A DNA stretch of 64,000 nt from NCBI RefSeq assembly GCF_001426245.1, contig NZ_LMCM01000005.1, positions 1 to 64,000 of the forward strand. The letters are read 5' to 3'. A model generated the notes under the pieces. That model was given only the letters and a program-made list of their open reading frames with translations, had not been told where the DNA came from and did no database searches. Positions 35,371 to 44,679 of the stretch are shown in pieces. This stretch comes from Phycicoccus sp. Root101 (GTDB taxonomy: Bacteria; Actinomycetota; Actinomycetes; Actinomycetales; Dermatophilaceae). Position 1 is the stretch's first letter. The number at the start of each line of letters is the position of its first letter. Made by a program: the position numbers and the translations under genes.

Positions 35371-36555
35371 ATGACCACCGACACGGCGTCCAGCACCCCT
35401 CCTGCCCCGGCCCCGCCGGGGTTTCCCGCGTGCGCGCAGGTCGACCTCGGCGCCATCAGCGCCAACGTCGCGGCCCTGCGCGGGCACGCCCCGACCGCCG
35501 AGCTCATGGCCGTGGTCAAGGCCGACGCCTACGGCCACGGCCTGGTCCCCAGCGCCCGGGCGGCCCTGCGCGGTGGCGCCACGTGGCTCGGGGTGGCCCA
35601 GCTCCCGGAGGCCCTCGAGCTGCGCCGGGCCGGCGTGACTGCCCCGCTGCTGTCGTGGCTGCACGTTCCGGGGCAGGACTTCGTGCCCGCCCTCGAGCAG
35701 GACGTCCAGCTCGGCATCTCCACCACGTGGGCGCTCGACCAGGCCGTCGAGGCTGCCCGAGCCACCGGTACGACCGCACGCATCCACCTCAAGGTCGACA
35801 CCGGGTTGGGCCGCAACGGCGCCTGGGACGCCGATCTCGCGGCCATCCTCGAGCGCACCGCCGCCCTCGGGTCCGAGGGCGTGCTCGACGTGGTGGGGAT
35901 CTTCTCCCACTTCGCCTATGCCGACGCGCCGCAGCACCCGACCGTGCGCGCCCAGCAGGAGCGGTTCGAGGGCATCGTCGAGCAGGCGGCTCGCAGCGGC
36001 ATACGACCCTCGGTGCGCCACCTCGCCAACTCGGCGGCGACGCTCACGAACCCGTCCGCGCACTACGACCTCGTCCGCCCGGGGGTCGCGGTGTACGGAC
36101 TGTCGCCCGTCCCCGACCTCGGTTCGCCCCGGGACTTCGGTCTGCGTGAGGCCATGAGGTTGCTGTCACACCTGTCGAGCGTCAAGGAATCGCCTGCAGG
36201 ACAGGGCGTCTCGTACGGCCACGTCTACACCACGACGGAGCGGACCAGGCTCGGCCTGGTCCCGATGGGCTACTCCGACGGGGTGCCGCGGCACGCCTCC
36301 AGCGTGGGACCGGTGCAGGTCGGTGGACGCCGGTATGCCGTGGCGGGGCGGGTCTGCATGGACCAGTTCGTCCTCGACCTGGGTCCCGACAGCCACGCCG
36401 TCGCCGGTGACGAGGTGGTGCTGTTCGGTGTGGGCGAGGCGGGCGAGCCGACCGCCCAGGACTGGGCGGTCGCGGTCGACACCATCAACTACGAGATCGT
36501 GACCCGGGTCGGCGCCCGCGTGCCACGGGTCCACCTGGGAGAGGTGGAGGCGTGA
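35371..36555 (+). CDS. alr: Alanine racemase
   Basis: 394 residues from ATG 35371. The PLP lysine is K50 in VVKADAYGHG, and the C-terminal domain has YGHVY, MGYSDGVPR and GRVCMDQ. It produces D-alanine for peptidoglycan. It leads a run of six overlapping genes (alr, hydrolase, tsaE, tsaB, rimI, tsaD), the same order as mycobacterial Rv3423c-Rv3419c with an added hydrolase. Confidence 0.95.
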   Translation: MTTDTASSTPPAPAPPGFPACAQVDLGAISANVAALRGHAPTAELMAVVKADAYGHGLVPSARAALRGGATWLGVAQLPEALELRRAGVTAPLLSWLHVPGQDFVPALEQDVQLGISTTWALDQAVEAARATGTTARIHLKVDTGLGRNGAWDADLAAILERTAALGSEGVLDVVGIFSHFAYADAPQHPTVRAQQERFEGIVEQAARSGIRPSVRHLANSAATLTNPSAHYDLVRPGVAVYGLSPVPDLGSPRDFGLREAMRLLSHLSSVKESPAGQGVSYGHVYTTTERTRLGLVPMGYSDGVPRHASSVGPVQVGGRRYAVAGRVCMDQFVLDLGPDSHAVAGDEVVLFGVGEAGEPTAQDWAVAVDTINYEIVTRVGARVPRVHLGEVEA

Positions 36556-37724
36556 CGCCCCCCAACCGCGGACTCATCGGCCTCGGGGTCGGGCTCGCCG
36601 CTGCCGGTGTGGCCACGGCTGCCGGAGTCGCTGCAGGCCGGGTCAACCGTGAGCGCACGGCCCGGCTGTCGGTTCTCGCGCCCGACGGCGTCTACGCCCA
36701 CATGCCCGACCACGAGCTCGCGGTCGTCGCCGACGACGGGGTGCCCCTCCACGTGGAGGTCGACGAGCCGGCCGCCGACGCGGCCGACCCCAAGCACCCC
36801 ACCGTCGTCCTGAGCCACGGCTACACCCTGAGCCTGCGGAGCTGGGTGCTGCAGCGAAAGGCCTTGCAGCGAGCCGGGTACCGCGTCGTGCTGTGGGACC
36901 AGCGCAGCCACGGCCGGTCCGAGGTCGCCGAGGGTGACTCGTGCACGATCGAGCAGCTCGGCCGCGACCTGCACCGGGTCATCGAGGAGGCAGCCCCCGA
37001 GGGGCCGCTCGTCCTCGTGGGCCACTCCATGGGTGGCATGACGGTGATGTCGATGGCCGACCAGTTCCCCGAGACGGTGCGGCAGCGCGTCATCGCCGCG
37101 GCGTTCGTCGCGACGAGTGCCGGCGGCCAGAACATGGTGACGCTGGGGTTCGGCCAGTTCGTGGGGCGGCTGCTCGGGCGACTGGGGCCGCGGTTCCTCG
37201 CCAGGGTCGGCACCCAGCAGAAGCTGGTCAACACCGCCCGTCGGGTCGGCAGGGACGTCGAGGACCTCATCGTCGACCACTACAGCTTCGCGTCGCCGGT
37301 GGCCCAGCACACGATCCGCTACACCGGCGACATGATCATGGGTACGCCGCTGTCGGTCATGGCCGACTTCCTGCCCACGATCAACGTGCACGACAAGCAG
37401 GCCGCGCTGTCGCACTTCCACGGCATCGAGACGTTGGTGGTCAACGGGATGCAGGACCTGCTCACGCCACCAGACCACTCGGAGGCCATCGTGCGGCTGG
37501 TCCCCGGGGCCGAGCACGTCGTCGTCGAGGACGCCGGCCACATCATCATGCTCGAGCACCCGGAGGTGCTGAACGAGCAGCTCCTCGAGCTCGTGGAGCG
37601 CGGGATGCGTGCCTCAGCCGAGAACGTCGACGTCGGGCGCAAGCCGCGGGTCCGCCGCACCGTCACCGACCTGTCGAAGCGACGCCGGGTCGCGAAGGCT
37701 CGGCGCGGGGGTCGGCGTGCCTGA
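36552..37724 (+). CDS. Alpha/beta hydrolase with N-terminal membrane segment
   Basis: 390 residues, GTG start overlapping the alr stop by 4 bp. A Gly/Ala-rich hydrophobic N-terminus (residues ~7-28) may anchor it. The alpha/beta hydrolase fold shows HGYTLSLRSW (oxyanion region), WDQRSHGRS, the nucleophile elbow GHSMGG (S159), and late DAGHIIMLEHPE with the catalytic His. The C-terminus is Arg/Lys-rich. Substrate unknown. The coupling to alr and tsaE suggests constitutive housekeeping expression. Confidence 0.88.
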   Translation: MTPPNRGLIGLGVGLAAAGVATAAGVAAGRVNRERTARLSVLAPDGVYAHMPDHELAVVADDGVPLHVEVDEPAADAADPKHPTVVLSHGYTLSLRSWVLQRKALQRAGYRVVLWDQRSHGRSEVAEGDSCTIEQLGRDLHRVIEEAAPEGPLVLVGHSMGGMTVMSMADQFPETVRQRVIAAAFVATSAGGQNMVTLGFGQFVGRLLGRLGPRFLARVGTQQKLVNTARRVGRDVEDLIVDHYSFASPVAQHTIRYTGDMIMGTPLSVMADFLPTINVHDKQAALSHFHGIETLVVNGMQDLLTPPDHSEAIVRLVPGAEHVVVEDAGHIIMLEHPEVLNEQLLELVERGMRASAENVDVGRKPRVRRTVTDLSKRRRVAKARRGGRRA

Positions 37725-38223
37725 GGTGTCGAGCCCGTCGCTGCCGACCGCAGAGGACACGCGGGCCTGGGGTGCGCGGCTGGCACGCCTCCTGCGCGCC
37801 GGTGACCTCGTCGTCCTCACGGGCGGACTCGGGGCGGGGAAGACCACCCTCACCCAGGGCATCGGTGAGGGACTCGGCGTGCGCGGTCCGGTCACCTCCC
37901 CGACCTTCGTCATCGCCCGGGTCCACCCGTCGCTCGTCGACGGGCCCCGGCTGGTCCACGTCGACGCGTACCGACTCGGCGGGTTCGCCGAGCTCGACGA
38001 CCTCGACCTCGACGCCTCCCTGGAGGAGTCGGTGACCATCGTCGAGTGGGGCCACGGCCTCGCGGAGGACCTGTCGGACGACCGCCTCGAGGTCGTCCTC
38101 GACGGTGAGGACGTGCGCTCGGCCGTCGTCACCCCGCACGGGCGCCGCTGGGAGGGTGTGGACCTCGAGGTCCTCGGGCGCCCCGTCCTCGAGTCCGCCC
38201 ACGAACGGGAGGAGGACCGCTGA
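37717..38223 (+). CDS. tsaE: tRNA t6A biosynthesis ATPase TsaE
   Basis: 168 residues from GTG 37717, overlapping the hydrolase gene by 8 bp. The Walker A is GGLGAGKTT, followed by SPTFVIARVH and VHVDAYRL, and EWGHGLAE carries the Walker-B-like region of the family. It supports TsaB-TsaD in making N6-threonylcarbamoyl-adenosine at position 37 of ANN-decoding tRNAs. It overlaps tsaB by one base. Confidence 0.92.
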   Translation: MPEVSSPSLPTAEDTRAWGARLARLLRAGDLVVLTGGLGAGKTTLTQGIGEGLGVRGPVTSPTFVIARVHPSLVDGPRLVHVDAYRLGGFAELDDLDLDASLEESVTIVEWGHGLAEDLSDDRLEVVLDGEDVRSAVVTPHGRRWEGVDLEVLGRPVLESAHEREEDR

Positions 38224-38903
38224 TGCTGCTCCTCGCCATCGACACGTCCACGTCGGCGATCACCGTCGCCCTGCGGGGAGAGGGGGTCGCCGCGAGCGCC
38301 ACGGTCCTCGACGCCCGCGGCCACTCCGAGCACGTCGCACCCCTCATCGAGCGCTGCCTCGCGTCGGCCGGGCGGACCCCGGCCGAGGTCACCGGAGTCG
38401 TCGTCGGCAACGGACCCGGACCCTTCACGGGGCTGAGGGTCGGCATCGTCACCGGACTGGTCTTCGGGCACGCGCGCGGGGTGCCCGTCCACGGTGTCTG
38501 CAGCCTGGATGCGCTGGCCGCGGACGCCGCGCCCCTCGTGGGTCGTCGTGAGCTGCTCGTCGCCACCGACGCGCGGCGCAAGGAGGTCTACTGGGCCCGG
38601 TACGCCGTCGAGACGGTGGACGCCTCGACGCCGGAACGCCTCGTCACGCGACGGCTGACCGAGCCCGCCGTGGACCGTCCCGCCGACCTCCCCGACGACG
38701 TGCGGGCCCTGCCGACCGCCGGCCGTGGGCCGGTGCTGTTCCCGGACCTGTTCCCGCACGCGATCGGGGTCCTCGACGTGCAGGCCGCCACGCTGGCGGC
38801 TCTCGCGGAGGAGCGCCTCGATGGTGGGGAGGACATGCCGGTCGAACCCCTCTACCTGCGTCGCCCGGACGCCCTCACCACGGCCGAGCGGGGTGCGAGG
38901 TGA
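38223..38903 (+). CDS. tsaB: tRNA t6A biosynthesis protein TsaB
   Basis: 226 residues. An ASKHA-fold start ([16 protein letters not shown]) with [14 protein letters not shown] is diagnostic. It lacks the metal-binding histidines found in TsaD and serves as its scaffold partner. TGATG junction with tsaE and 4-bp overlap with rimI. Confidence 0.92.
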   Translation: MLLLAIDTSTSAITVALRGEGVAASATVLDARGHSEHVAPLIERCLASAGRTPAEVTGVVVGNGPGPFTGLRVGIVTGLVFGHARGVPVHGVCSLDALAADAAPLVGRRELLVATDARRKEVYWARYAVETVDASTPERLVTRRLTEPAVDRPADLPDDVRALPTAGRGPVLFPDLFPHAIGVLDVQAATLAALAEERLDGGEDMPVEPLYLRRPDALTTAERGAR

Positions 38904-39349
38904 GGGACCTGCGCTGGACCGACCTGCCGCAGCTCGTCGCCCTCGAGGCCGAGCTGTTCCCCGACGACGCGTGGTCGCAGGAGACCTGGTGGGCCGAGCT
39001 CGCCGCCCGGCCGCGTCGCTCGTACGTCGTCGAGGAGCTCGACGGGGCCCTGGTCGGCTACGCCGGCCTCGACCTCGCCGGCGAGGTGGCCGACGTGATG
39101 ACGATGGCGGTTGCGCCGTCCGCGCAGGGCCACGGCCTGGGACGTCGCCTGCTCGACGAGCTCGTCGCACGGGCCGCCGCCGACGACGCGACCCACCTCA
39201 TGCTCGAGGTCCGCGAGGACAACGCTGCTGCCCGAAGGCTCTACGACACAAGGGGATTCGAGCTGTTGACCGTTCGACGACGCTACTACCAGCCCGGCGA
39301 CGTGGATGCCCACGTCATGCGCCTCACCCTGGCCGGAGCGACGGCATGA
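38900..39349 (+). CDS. rimI: Ribosomal-protein-alanine N-acetyltransferase-like GNAT
   Basis: 149 residues, GTG start. GNAT motif A reads [19 protein letters not shown], followed by [20 protein letters not shown] and the RimI-like [17 protein letters not shown]. RimI acetylates the N-terminus of ribosomal protein S18 in E. coli; other protein N-termini are possible in actinobacteria. Embedded between tsaB and tsaD by 4-bp overlaps, as in many bacteria. Confidence 0.9.
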   Translation: MRDLRWTDLPQLVALEAELFPDDAWSQETWWAELAARPRRSYVVEELDGALVGYAGLDLAGEVADVMTMAVAPSAQGHGLGRRLLDELVARAAADDATHLMLEVREDNAAARRLYDTRGFELLTVRRRYYQPGDVDAHVMRLTLAGATA

Positions 39350-40395
39350 GCGCCGACCAGCCGCTCGTCCTCGGGTTCGAGACGTCCTGCGACGAGACCG
39401 GGGTCGGCGTCGTCCGCGGGGAGACCCTGTTGTTCGACGCGATCGCCAGCAGCGTCGACGAGCACGCGAGGTTCGGCGGGGTGGTGCCCGAGGTCGCCAG
39501 CCGTGCGCACCTCGAGGCCATGGTGCCGACGATCGAGCGCGCCACCCGCGAGGCCGGCATCCGCCTCGAGGACGTCGACGCCATCGCCGTGACCTCCGGT
39601 CCCGGGCTCGCCGGCGCGCTCATGGTGGGCGTCGCCGCCGCCAAGTCCCTCGCGGTCGCGCTCGGCAAACCCCTGTACGGCGTCAACCACCTCGCGTCGC
39701 ACGTCGCCGTCGACATCGTCGAGCACGGTCCGCTGCCCGAGCCGACCCTCGCGATGCTCGTCTCCGGTGGTCACTCGTCGCTGCTGCTCGTGCCCGACGT
39801 CACCCACGACATCCGGTCGCTCGGGTCGACCATCGACGACGCGGCCGGAGAGGCGTTCGACAAGGTCGCCCGAGTCCTGGGCCTGCCGTTCCCCGGCGGG
39901 CCGCACATCGACCGGGTCGCCAGGGAGGGCGACCGGGTCGCCATCGACTTCCCGCGCGGCCTGACGACCGGGCGCGACATGGAGCGCTACCGGTTCGACT
40001 TCTCCTTCTCCGGTCTCAAGACGGCCGTGTCGCGCTGGGTCCAGGCGAAGGAGGCCGCGGGGGAGCCGGTGCCCGTGGCCGACGTCGCGGCGTCGTTCCA
40101 GGAGGCGGTGACCGACGTGCTCACCCGCAAGGCGATCCTCGCCTGCCGCGAGCACGGCGTGCAGAACCTGCAGATCGGCGGCGGTGTCGCGGCGAACTCC
40201 CGGTTGCGCGCCATGGCCCAGGAGCGCTGCGACGCAGCGGGGATCACGCTGCGCGTGCCGCGCCCGGGGCTGTGCACCGACAACGGCGCCATGGTCGCAG
40301 CCCTCGGCGCGCAGATGGTCCTCAAGGGCAGGACGCCGTCCGAGCTGGACCTGCCCGCCGACTCCTCGATGCCCGTCACCCTCGTCCAGGCCTGA
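39346..40395 (+). CDS. tsaD: tRNA N6-adenosine threonylcarbamoyltransferase
   Basis: 349 residues from ATG 39346. [14 protein letters not shown] opens the ASKHA fold; [10 protein letters not shown] contains the iron-binding histidines; [20 protein letters not shown]-type and [10 protein letters not shown] motifs follow. It is the catalytic subunit of t6A synthesis. It is the last gene of the operon. The following ~70 bp contain three 13-bp tandem repeats. Confidence 0.95.
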   Translation: MSADQPLVLGFETSCDETGVGVVRGETLLFDAIASSVDEHARFGGVVPEVASRAHLEAMVPTIERATREAGIRLEDVDAIAVTSGPGLAGALMVGVAAAKSLAVALGKPLYGVNHLASHVAVDIVEHGPLPEPTLAMLVSGGHSSLLLVPDVTHDIRSLGSTIDDAAGEAFDKVARVLGLPFPGGPHIDRVAREGDRVAIDFPRGLTTGRDMERYRFDFSFSGLKTAVSRWVQAKEAAGEPVPVADVAASFQEAVTDVLTRKAILACREHGVQNLQIGGGVAANSRLRAMAQERCDAAGITLRVPRPGLCTDNGAMVAALGAQMVLKGRTPSELDLPADSSMPVTLVQA

Positions 40396-40412
40396 CAGTC
40401 GGGCCTCACCGC

Positions 40413-40451
40413 GCGGCCTGACCACGCGGCCTGACCACGCGGCTTGACCGT
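40413..40451. repeat. Three 13-bp tandem repeats
   Basis: GCGGCCTGACCAC occurs at 40413-40425 and 40426-40438, with a degenerate third copy at 40439-40451, in the gap between the convergent tsaD and GH3 genes. Confidence 0.8.
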
Positions 40452-40475
40452 CCAACCTGACGCGCAGGCTGACGG

Positions 40476-41738
40476 TCAGTCGCAGCTGACCAGGCCCGAG
40501 TCGGCCTTGAGGTCCAGCACCCTGGCCGCCGCGGCGTCGACCTGCGTGGCGAAGGCGGGGCTGGCGGCGCGCTTGCGGGCGATCGCCTTGAGCATCGTCC
40601 CCGCCTGGTCGGCCCTCGCCGTGAGCACGATGTCACCACCAGCGGCGAGGAACCTCGTCGCCCGATCGCCGACGGGCACGGCTGCCACGGCCTTCGCGGC
40701 ACCGACGTCGTCGGTGATGACGACCCCGTCGAAACCCAGCTTCCCGCGCAGCAGCCCGCTGATGACCCCGCGGGAGAACATCGCCCGGTTGTCGGGGTCG
40801 AGCCTGGGGTAGCGCGCCGACGACACCATGACGACGGGTGCCCCCGCCTTGATCCCGGCGGTGAACGGCGCCAGGTAGCTGTCGCCGGCGTCCGTCGTGG
40901 CATCGGTGGTCCCCGCGGTGGTGACGTCGGTGTTGCCGGTGACCCGGCCCAGTCCGGGGAAGTGCTTGACGGTCGGGATGACGTCGGCGGCCCGGGAGCC
41001 GCGGACGAAGGCCGCGACATACGTGGCGTTGCCCTGGCTGGAACCGGGCACGAAGTCGCGGCGGTAGCGCCCGATCGGCTGGTTGGCCGCGCCCAACGAG
41101 GTGGGCACGGTGTCCGCCACGGGGGCGAGGTTGATGGTGACGCCGGCCTTGGCGAGCTCCCGCGACCAGGCGGCGACGTTCGCCTCCTCCGTCCTGGGTC
41201 CGCCCTGCCCCTGCGTGCGGGCCGACGGCATGCGGGTGAACCCCGGACCCTTGAGCTGCTGGACCTGGCCGCCCTCCTGGTCCGCCGCGATGAGCAGCGA
41301 CCCTCCTGCGCCCTGCTGCAGCCTGGCCGAGATGCGGGCCATCGAGGCGGTGCCGCCGGACCAGCCCCCGAGGTAGATCACGCCGCCGAGGTGTTGCGAC
41401 TTCACCTGTGCTGCAAGGCGACTCGAGCTCCCGGTGGGCTGCAGGCCGACCATGAGCAGCTGGCCCGCCCGTTGGGCCGGGGTGAGCTTGCTGGCGAGGC
41501 GTTGGCCGCAGGAGGGTGCCGGGGTCGTCGTGGTGCTGCTCGGGGTGGAACTCGTCGACGTGCTGCTCGATGCGCTCGCGGACGTCGGGGAGGTGGTCGG
41601 CGGGGTGCTCGTCGAGGACACGCCGGACGTGGTGGGCGCGGACGACGTGCGGGTGGCGGTGTCGCAGCCGGCCGCGAGGAGGGCCGCGAGCGAGGCGACG
41701 CCGAGGGCGCGCAGGGGACGGGCGGTGCGGGCTCTCAC
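40476..41738 (-). CDS. GH3-family beta-N-acetylhexosaminidase-like lipoprotein
   Basis: 420 residues from GTG 41738. A lipoprotein signal peptide with lipobox LLAAGC (C25) is followed by a ~50-residue Ser/Thr/Pro linker. The glycoside hydrolase 3 domain carries ADQEGGQVQQL, KHFPGLGRVTGNTD (catalytic His/Asp dyad region) and the nucleophile region GVVITDDVGAA. Actinobacterial relatives act outside the membrane on N-acetylglucosaminyl linkages of peptidoglycan or chitin oligomers. The fold is complete. The substrate is inferred from the family. Confidence 0.87.
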   Translation of the reverse strand: MRARTARPLRALGVASLAALLAAGCDTATRTSSAPTTSGVSSTSTPPTTSPTSASASSSTSTSSTPSSTTTTPAPSCGQRLASKLTPAQRAGQLLMVGLQPTGSSSRLAAQVKSQHLGGVIYLGGWSGGTASMARISARLQQGAGGSLLIAADQEGGQVQQLKGPGFTRMPSARTQGQGGPRTEEANVAAWSRELAKAGVTINLAPVADTVPTSLGAANQPIGRYRRDFVPGSSQGNATYVAAFVRGSRAADVIPTVKHFPGLGRVTGNTDVTTAGTTDATTDAGDSYLAPFTAGIKAGAPVVMVSSARYPRLDPDNRAMFSRGVISGLLRGKLGFDGVVITDDVGAAKAVAAVPVGDRATRFLAAGGDIVLTARADQAGTMLKAIARKRAASPAFATQVDAAAARVLDLKADSGLVSCD

Positions 41739-41779
41739 CGATCGAACCTATCCCGGTGGTCTCGCCACCACGAAACCGC

Positions 41780-42166
41780 TCAGGTGGCGATCCGCCCGAG
41801 CTGGACCCGCACCGCCTCGAGCGCGTCCTGGTCGGAGAGCCCGAGCCGGCGGGCCGCGAGGGCGAACCCGCGCGCCGCCTCCTCGACCTGGCTGCGCGAC
41901 TGCGATGCCGTATGGCGCGCGGGCGCCACCACCGTGCCGTGGCGCACACGGCTGGTCACGAGGGCGTCCGACTCCAGCTCGCGGAAGGCGCGAGCCACCG
42001 TGCCCGGTGCCAGGCCCAGGTCGGAGGCCAGCTGGCGGATGCTCGGGAGGCGGGTCCCCGTCTCGAGCGCGCCGGAGCGGATCATGTCGGCCAGCTGGGT
42101 GCGCAGCTGTTCGAACGCCGGGACCGCGCTCTCGGTGTCGATGTCGATGACGACGGCACCGGTCAC
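41780..42166 (-). CDS. GntR-family regulator, YtrA-like
   Basis: 128 residues from GTG 42166. The winged helix (FEQLRTQLADMIRSGALETGTRLPSIRQLASDLGLAPGTVARAFRELE) is typical. The short C-terminal helical extension without a large ligand domain marks the YtrA subfamily, which usually controls neighbouring membrane-protein/ABC operons. Its gene overlaps the end of the membrane-protein gene by 4 bp. A YtrA-style inverted repeat lies at the operon promoter (43063-43088). Confidence 0.88.
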   Translation of the reverse strand: MTGAVVIDIDTESAVPAFEQLRTQLADMIRSGALETGTRLPSIRQLASDLGLAPGTVARAFRELESDALVTSRVRHGTVVAPARHTASQSRSQVEEAARGFALAARRLGLSDQDALEAVRVQLGRIAT

Positions 42167-43029
42167 GGGGCGACCCCGGGCGAGGTCGCGACGACGTCAG
42201 CGGCGGGACGGGTGCGGACCGGGCTGCGGCGCACGGCGACCAACCAGCCGACGACCACGGTGGCGACCAGGCAGGTGAGGCTTGCCGCCCCCCACGCCGA
42301 GACGGAGTCGGTCGACGCAGGGTCGGCCATGAGCGTCAGCAGGCTCGCCGCGGGGTATCCGGCTGCGACGATGGCCGAGCCGGCGAGGACGTTGGCGCTC
42401 CGGGCCCGCAGGGCGTCGTCGGCCGCGACGAGCTCTGCGCTGGACCCGGGCTGGGGTCGCGAGACGACGCGCAGGAGCGTGGCCCAGAGGGCGCCCAGCC
42501 CGAGCGCGGCGACGAGGAGCCAGGCCGCGGCCTGGGCCATGACAGCGCCGTCCCCGTGGGACCGCACGACGACGGCGACGACCAGCCCGGCGAGGGCGAG
42601 GCAGGCGAGGGCCAGCAACACGGTGCTGTCCATCCGGAGGTAGCCCCGGACCGTGCGCCGGGTCAGCGACGCCGTGCGGCGGCCGCCCTCGACGGGCAGG
42701 CCGGCGAGGCGCCACTCGGCGACGACCGCGCCGACGAACCACCCGAGGAAGCCCGCGGAGAAGCTGATCGTCAGCCGGGCGTCGCGCAGCGCCCAGAGGA
42801 CCCCCAGCACGAGACCGGTCGTGAGCCCCAGGACACGCCACCGGTGCGTCACGGCGAGTGCGCGCACCACCAGCGGGCCGTTGCTGCTCGTCACGAGCAG
42901 CTCCTGGCGACGGGCGAACCGGCGCGTCCGGACCAGGGTCACCGGAGCGGTCGTGGCGGAGGCGACGATGGTCAGGAGGACGGCCCCGAGCACGGCTCCG
43001 GCGAACATGAAGACGAAGCGGTTGAGCAT
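42163..43029 (-). CDS. Multi-pass membrane protein paired with GntR regulator
   Basis: 288 residues from ATG 43029. About seven hydrophobic segments, including FVFMFAGAVLGAVLLTIVAS at the N-terminus. A soluble Arg-rich loop lies near residue 30-45. No catalytic motif is recognisable. It is the first gene of a two-gene unit with the GntR regulator, so it is presumably the regulated product. Function unknown. Confidence 0.7.
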   Translation of the reverse strand: MLNRFVFMFAGAVLGAVLLTIVASATTAPVTLVRTRRFARRQELLVTSSNGPLVVRALAVTHRWRVLGLTTGLVLGVLWALRDARLTISFSAGFLGWFVGAVVAEWRLAGLPVEGGRRTASLTRRTVRGYLRMDSTVLLALACLALAGLVVAVVVRSHGDGAVMAQAAAWLLVAALGLGALWATLLRVVSRPQPGSSAELVAADDALRARSANVLAGSAIVAAGYPAASLLTLMADPASTDSVSAWGAASLTCLVATVVVGWLVAVRRSPVRTRPAADVVATSPGVAP

Positions 43030-43062
43030 GCGGCCACGATGCAGCACCTTCAGGTCTTGTGT

Positions 43063-43088
43063 CAATGTAGCAACACAGTGATACATTG
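43063..43088. promoter_or_regulatory. Inverted repeat and promoter in divergent region (GntR operator candidate)
   Basis: CAATGTA (43063-43069) and TACATTG (43082-43088) are perfect inverted arms 12 bp apart. A plus-strand promoter can be read as TTGTGT (43057-43062), 17 bp, GATACA (43080-43085), placing transcription start at or next to the ATG at 43095. That would be a leaderless message. The repeat overlaps the -10 element, so binding should repress. Confidence 0.6.
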
Positions 43089-43094
43089 CCGCGC

Positions 43095-43676
43095 ATGACG
43101 GATCAGCACGGGGGTGGCCGGGGGGCCTCGACGGCCTACGGCGTGAGCGACGAGGTGTGGCGGGACCTCGAGGTCGAGGCGGAGCGCGCCTCGGTGCGGG
43201 AGCGACCGGCGCTGGTGCGGGCAGCAGCCGTGGTGGCGATCCTGGCCGTCGGCACGACGGCGCTGCTCCTGTCGGGCCTCGTCTCGGCCCGCCTCTCGGG
43301 CGGGAACGGCGCCGGTGGCGGGTCGGACACGGACGGCCGGTCGTTCATGGAGTTCACGCTGCACAACGACGGCGTCACGCCGGTGCACGTCGTTCGCTGG
43401 ACGAGCCTGGTCAAGGGTGTGCAGGTGGAGAAGGTGGACCCGAAGGACATCCGCCTCTCGCCGAGGGGGCAGCAGAAGGTCAGGCTGTCCTTCGTCGCGA
43501 CCGACTGCCGGGCCGCGGTGCCGTCGGCGCGCAAGGCCCTGGCGAAGTCACCGAACACCGGTGGCGGGGTGGGGGTCGTCGTGGACCGCCCGTGGGGACA
43601 GATGGAGACGGTGGTCTACCCGGTGATGTCGATGGAGGACATGGTGCTGTCGTCCTGCGGGCAGGGCCTGCCCTAG
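43095..43676 (+). CDS. Hypothetical single-pass membrane-anchored protein
   Basis: 193 residues from ATG 43095. A polar N-terminus (~40 residues) is followed by one transmembrane helix (residues ~45-67) and an extracytoplasmic domain with two cysteines. No motif recognised. It is divergent from the GntR/membrane-protein pair and shares its promoter region, so it may belong to the same regulated unit. The nucleoside hydrolase gene starts 22 bp downstream. Confidence 0.7.
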   Translation: MTDQHGGGRGASTAYGVSDEVWRDLEVEAERASVRERPALVRAAAVVAILAVGTTALLLSGLVSARLSGGNGAGGGSDTDGRSFMEFTLHNDGVTPVHVVRWTSLVKGVQVEKVDPKDIRLSPRGQQKVRLSFVATDCRAAVPSARKALAKSPNTGGGVGVVVDRPWGQMETVVYPVMSMEDMVLSSCGQGLP

Positions 43677-43698
43677 ACCTCTCTGGCAGGATCGCGCC

Positions 43699-44679
43699 AT
43701 GGCTGTCCCCGTGGTCCTCGACGTCGACACCGGTGTCGACGACGCCTGCGCCCTCCTGCTGGCCGCCCTGCACCCGGGGCTGGAGCTGCGCGCCGTCACG
43801 TGCGTCGGTGGCAACGCGCCGGTCGACGCGGTGGTGACCAACACCCTCACGGTCCTCGACGCCGCCGGTCGGGACGACGTCGTCGTGGCCAGGGGTGCGG
43901 AACGGCCCCTGCTCGAGGACCCGGTCGACGCGCGCCACGTCCACGGTCAGGACGGCATGGGCGACCTCGACTGGCCGAGTTCGCAGCGGCGTCCCGACCC
44001 GCGGCACGCTGTCGAGGTGCTCCGGGACGTGCTCCTCGACGCGGCTGCGCGAGGAGGCGACGACCTCGTCACCCTCGTCCCGCTGGCGCCCCTGACGAAC
44101 ATCGCCCTCCTGCTGCGCACCTACCCCGACGTCGCCCGCGGACTGCGCGAGATCGTGTTCATGGGCGGGTCGGCGTACGTGGGCAACGCGACCGCCTCGG
44201 CGGAGTTCAACGTCTTCCACGACCCCGAGGCGGCCGCGGTCGTCCTCGACGCCTGCGCCGACCTCGGCATCGCCGTCACGATGTACGGCCTCGACGTCTT
44301 CTACGCGCCGCTCGTCACGCGGGCCCGAGCGGCCGAGCTGGTCGCGTCCGGTGGTCACGGCGCGCCCGAGCTCGCCGGCCGGCTCATCACGTTCGCCTGC
44401 GACCGGTTCGGTGCGGACACCGCCACCATCGGCGACGCCGGGGCGGTCTGTGCCGTCCTCGCCCCCGAGGGCGTGCAGCGAGAGCAGCTGCCGGTCCGGG
44501 TCGAGCTCGCCGGCACGTGGTCCCGCGGCCGCACCATCGTCGACCGGCGCGACTGGACCGGTGACCTCTCGCACGACCCGCACGGGCGGGCGCGCTCGAC
44601 CATCGACGTCTGCCTCGGGATCGATGCCGAGCGCTACGCCCGGCTCTGGCTCGACACCGTCTCCGGAAGGACCAGCTGA
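43699..44679 (+). CDS. Inosine/uridine-preferring nucleoside hydrolase
   Basis: 326 residues. The calcium-binding DVDTGVDDA motif is at residues 8-16, with NTLTVLDAAGR, LVPLAPLTNIA and FMGGSAYVGNATASAEFNVFHDPEAA as further family blocks. It splits ribonucleosides into base and ribose. The ribokinase gene starts at its stop codon, so the ribose released can be phosphorylated immediately. Confidence 0.92.
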   Translation: MAVPVVLDVDTGVDDACALLLAALHPGLELRAVTCVGGNAPVDAVVTNTLTVLDAAGRDDVVVARGAERPLLEDPVDARHVHGQDGMGDLDWPSSQRRPDPRHAVEVLRDVLLDAAARGGDDLVTLVPLAPLTNIALLLRTYPDVARGLREIVFMGGSAYVGNATASAEFNVFHDPEAAAVVLDACADLGIAVTMYGLDVFYAPLVTRARAAELVASGGHGAPELAGRLITFACDRFGADTATIGDAGAVCAVLAPEGVQREQLPVRVELAGTWSRGRTIVDRRDWTGDLSHDPHGRARSTIDVCLGIDAERYARLWLDTVSGRTS

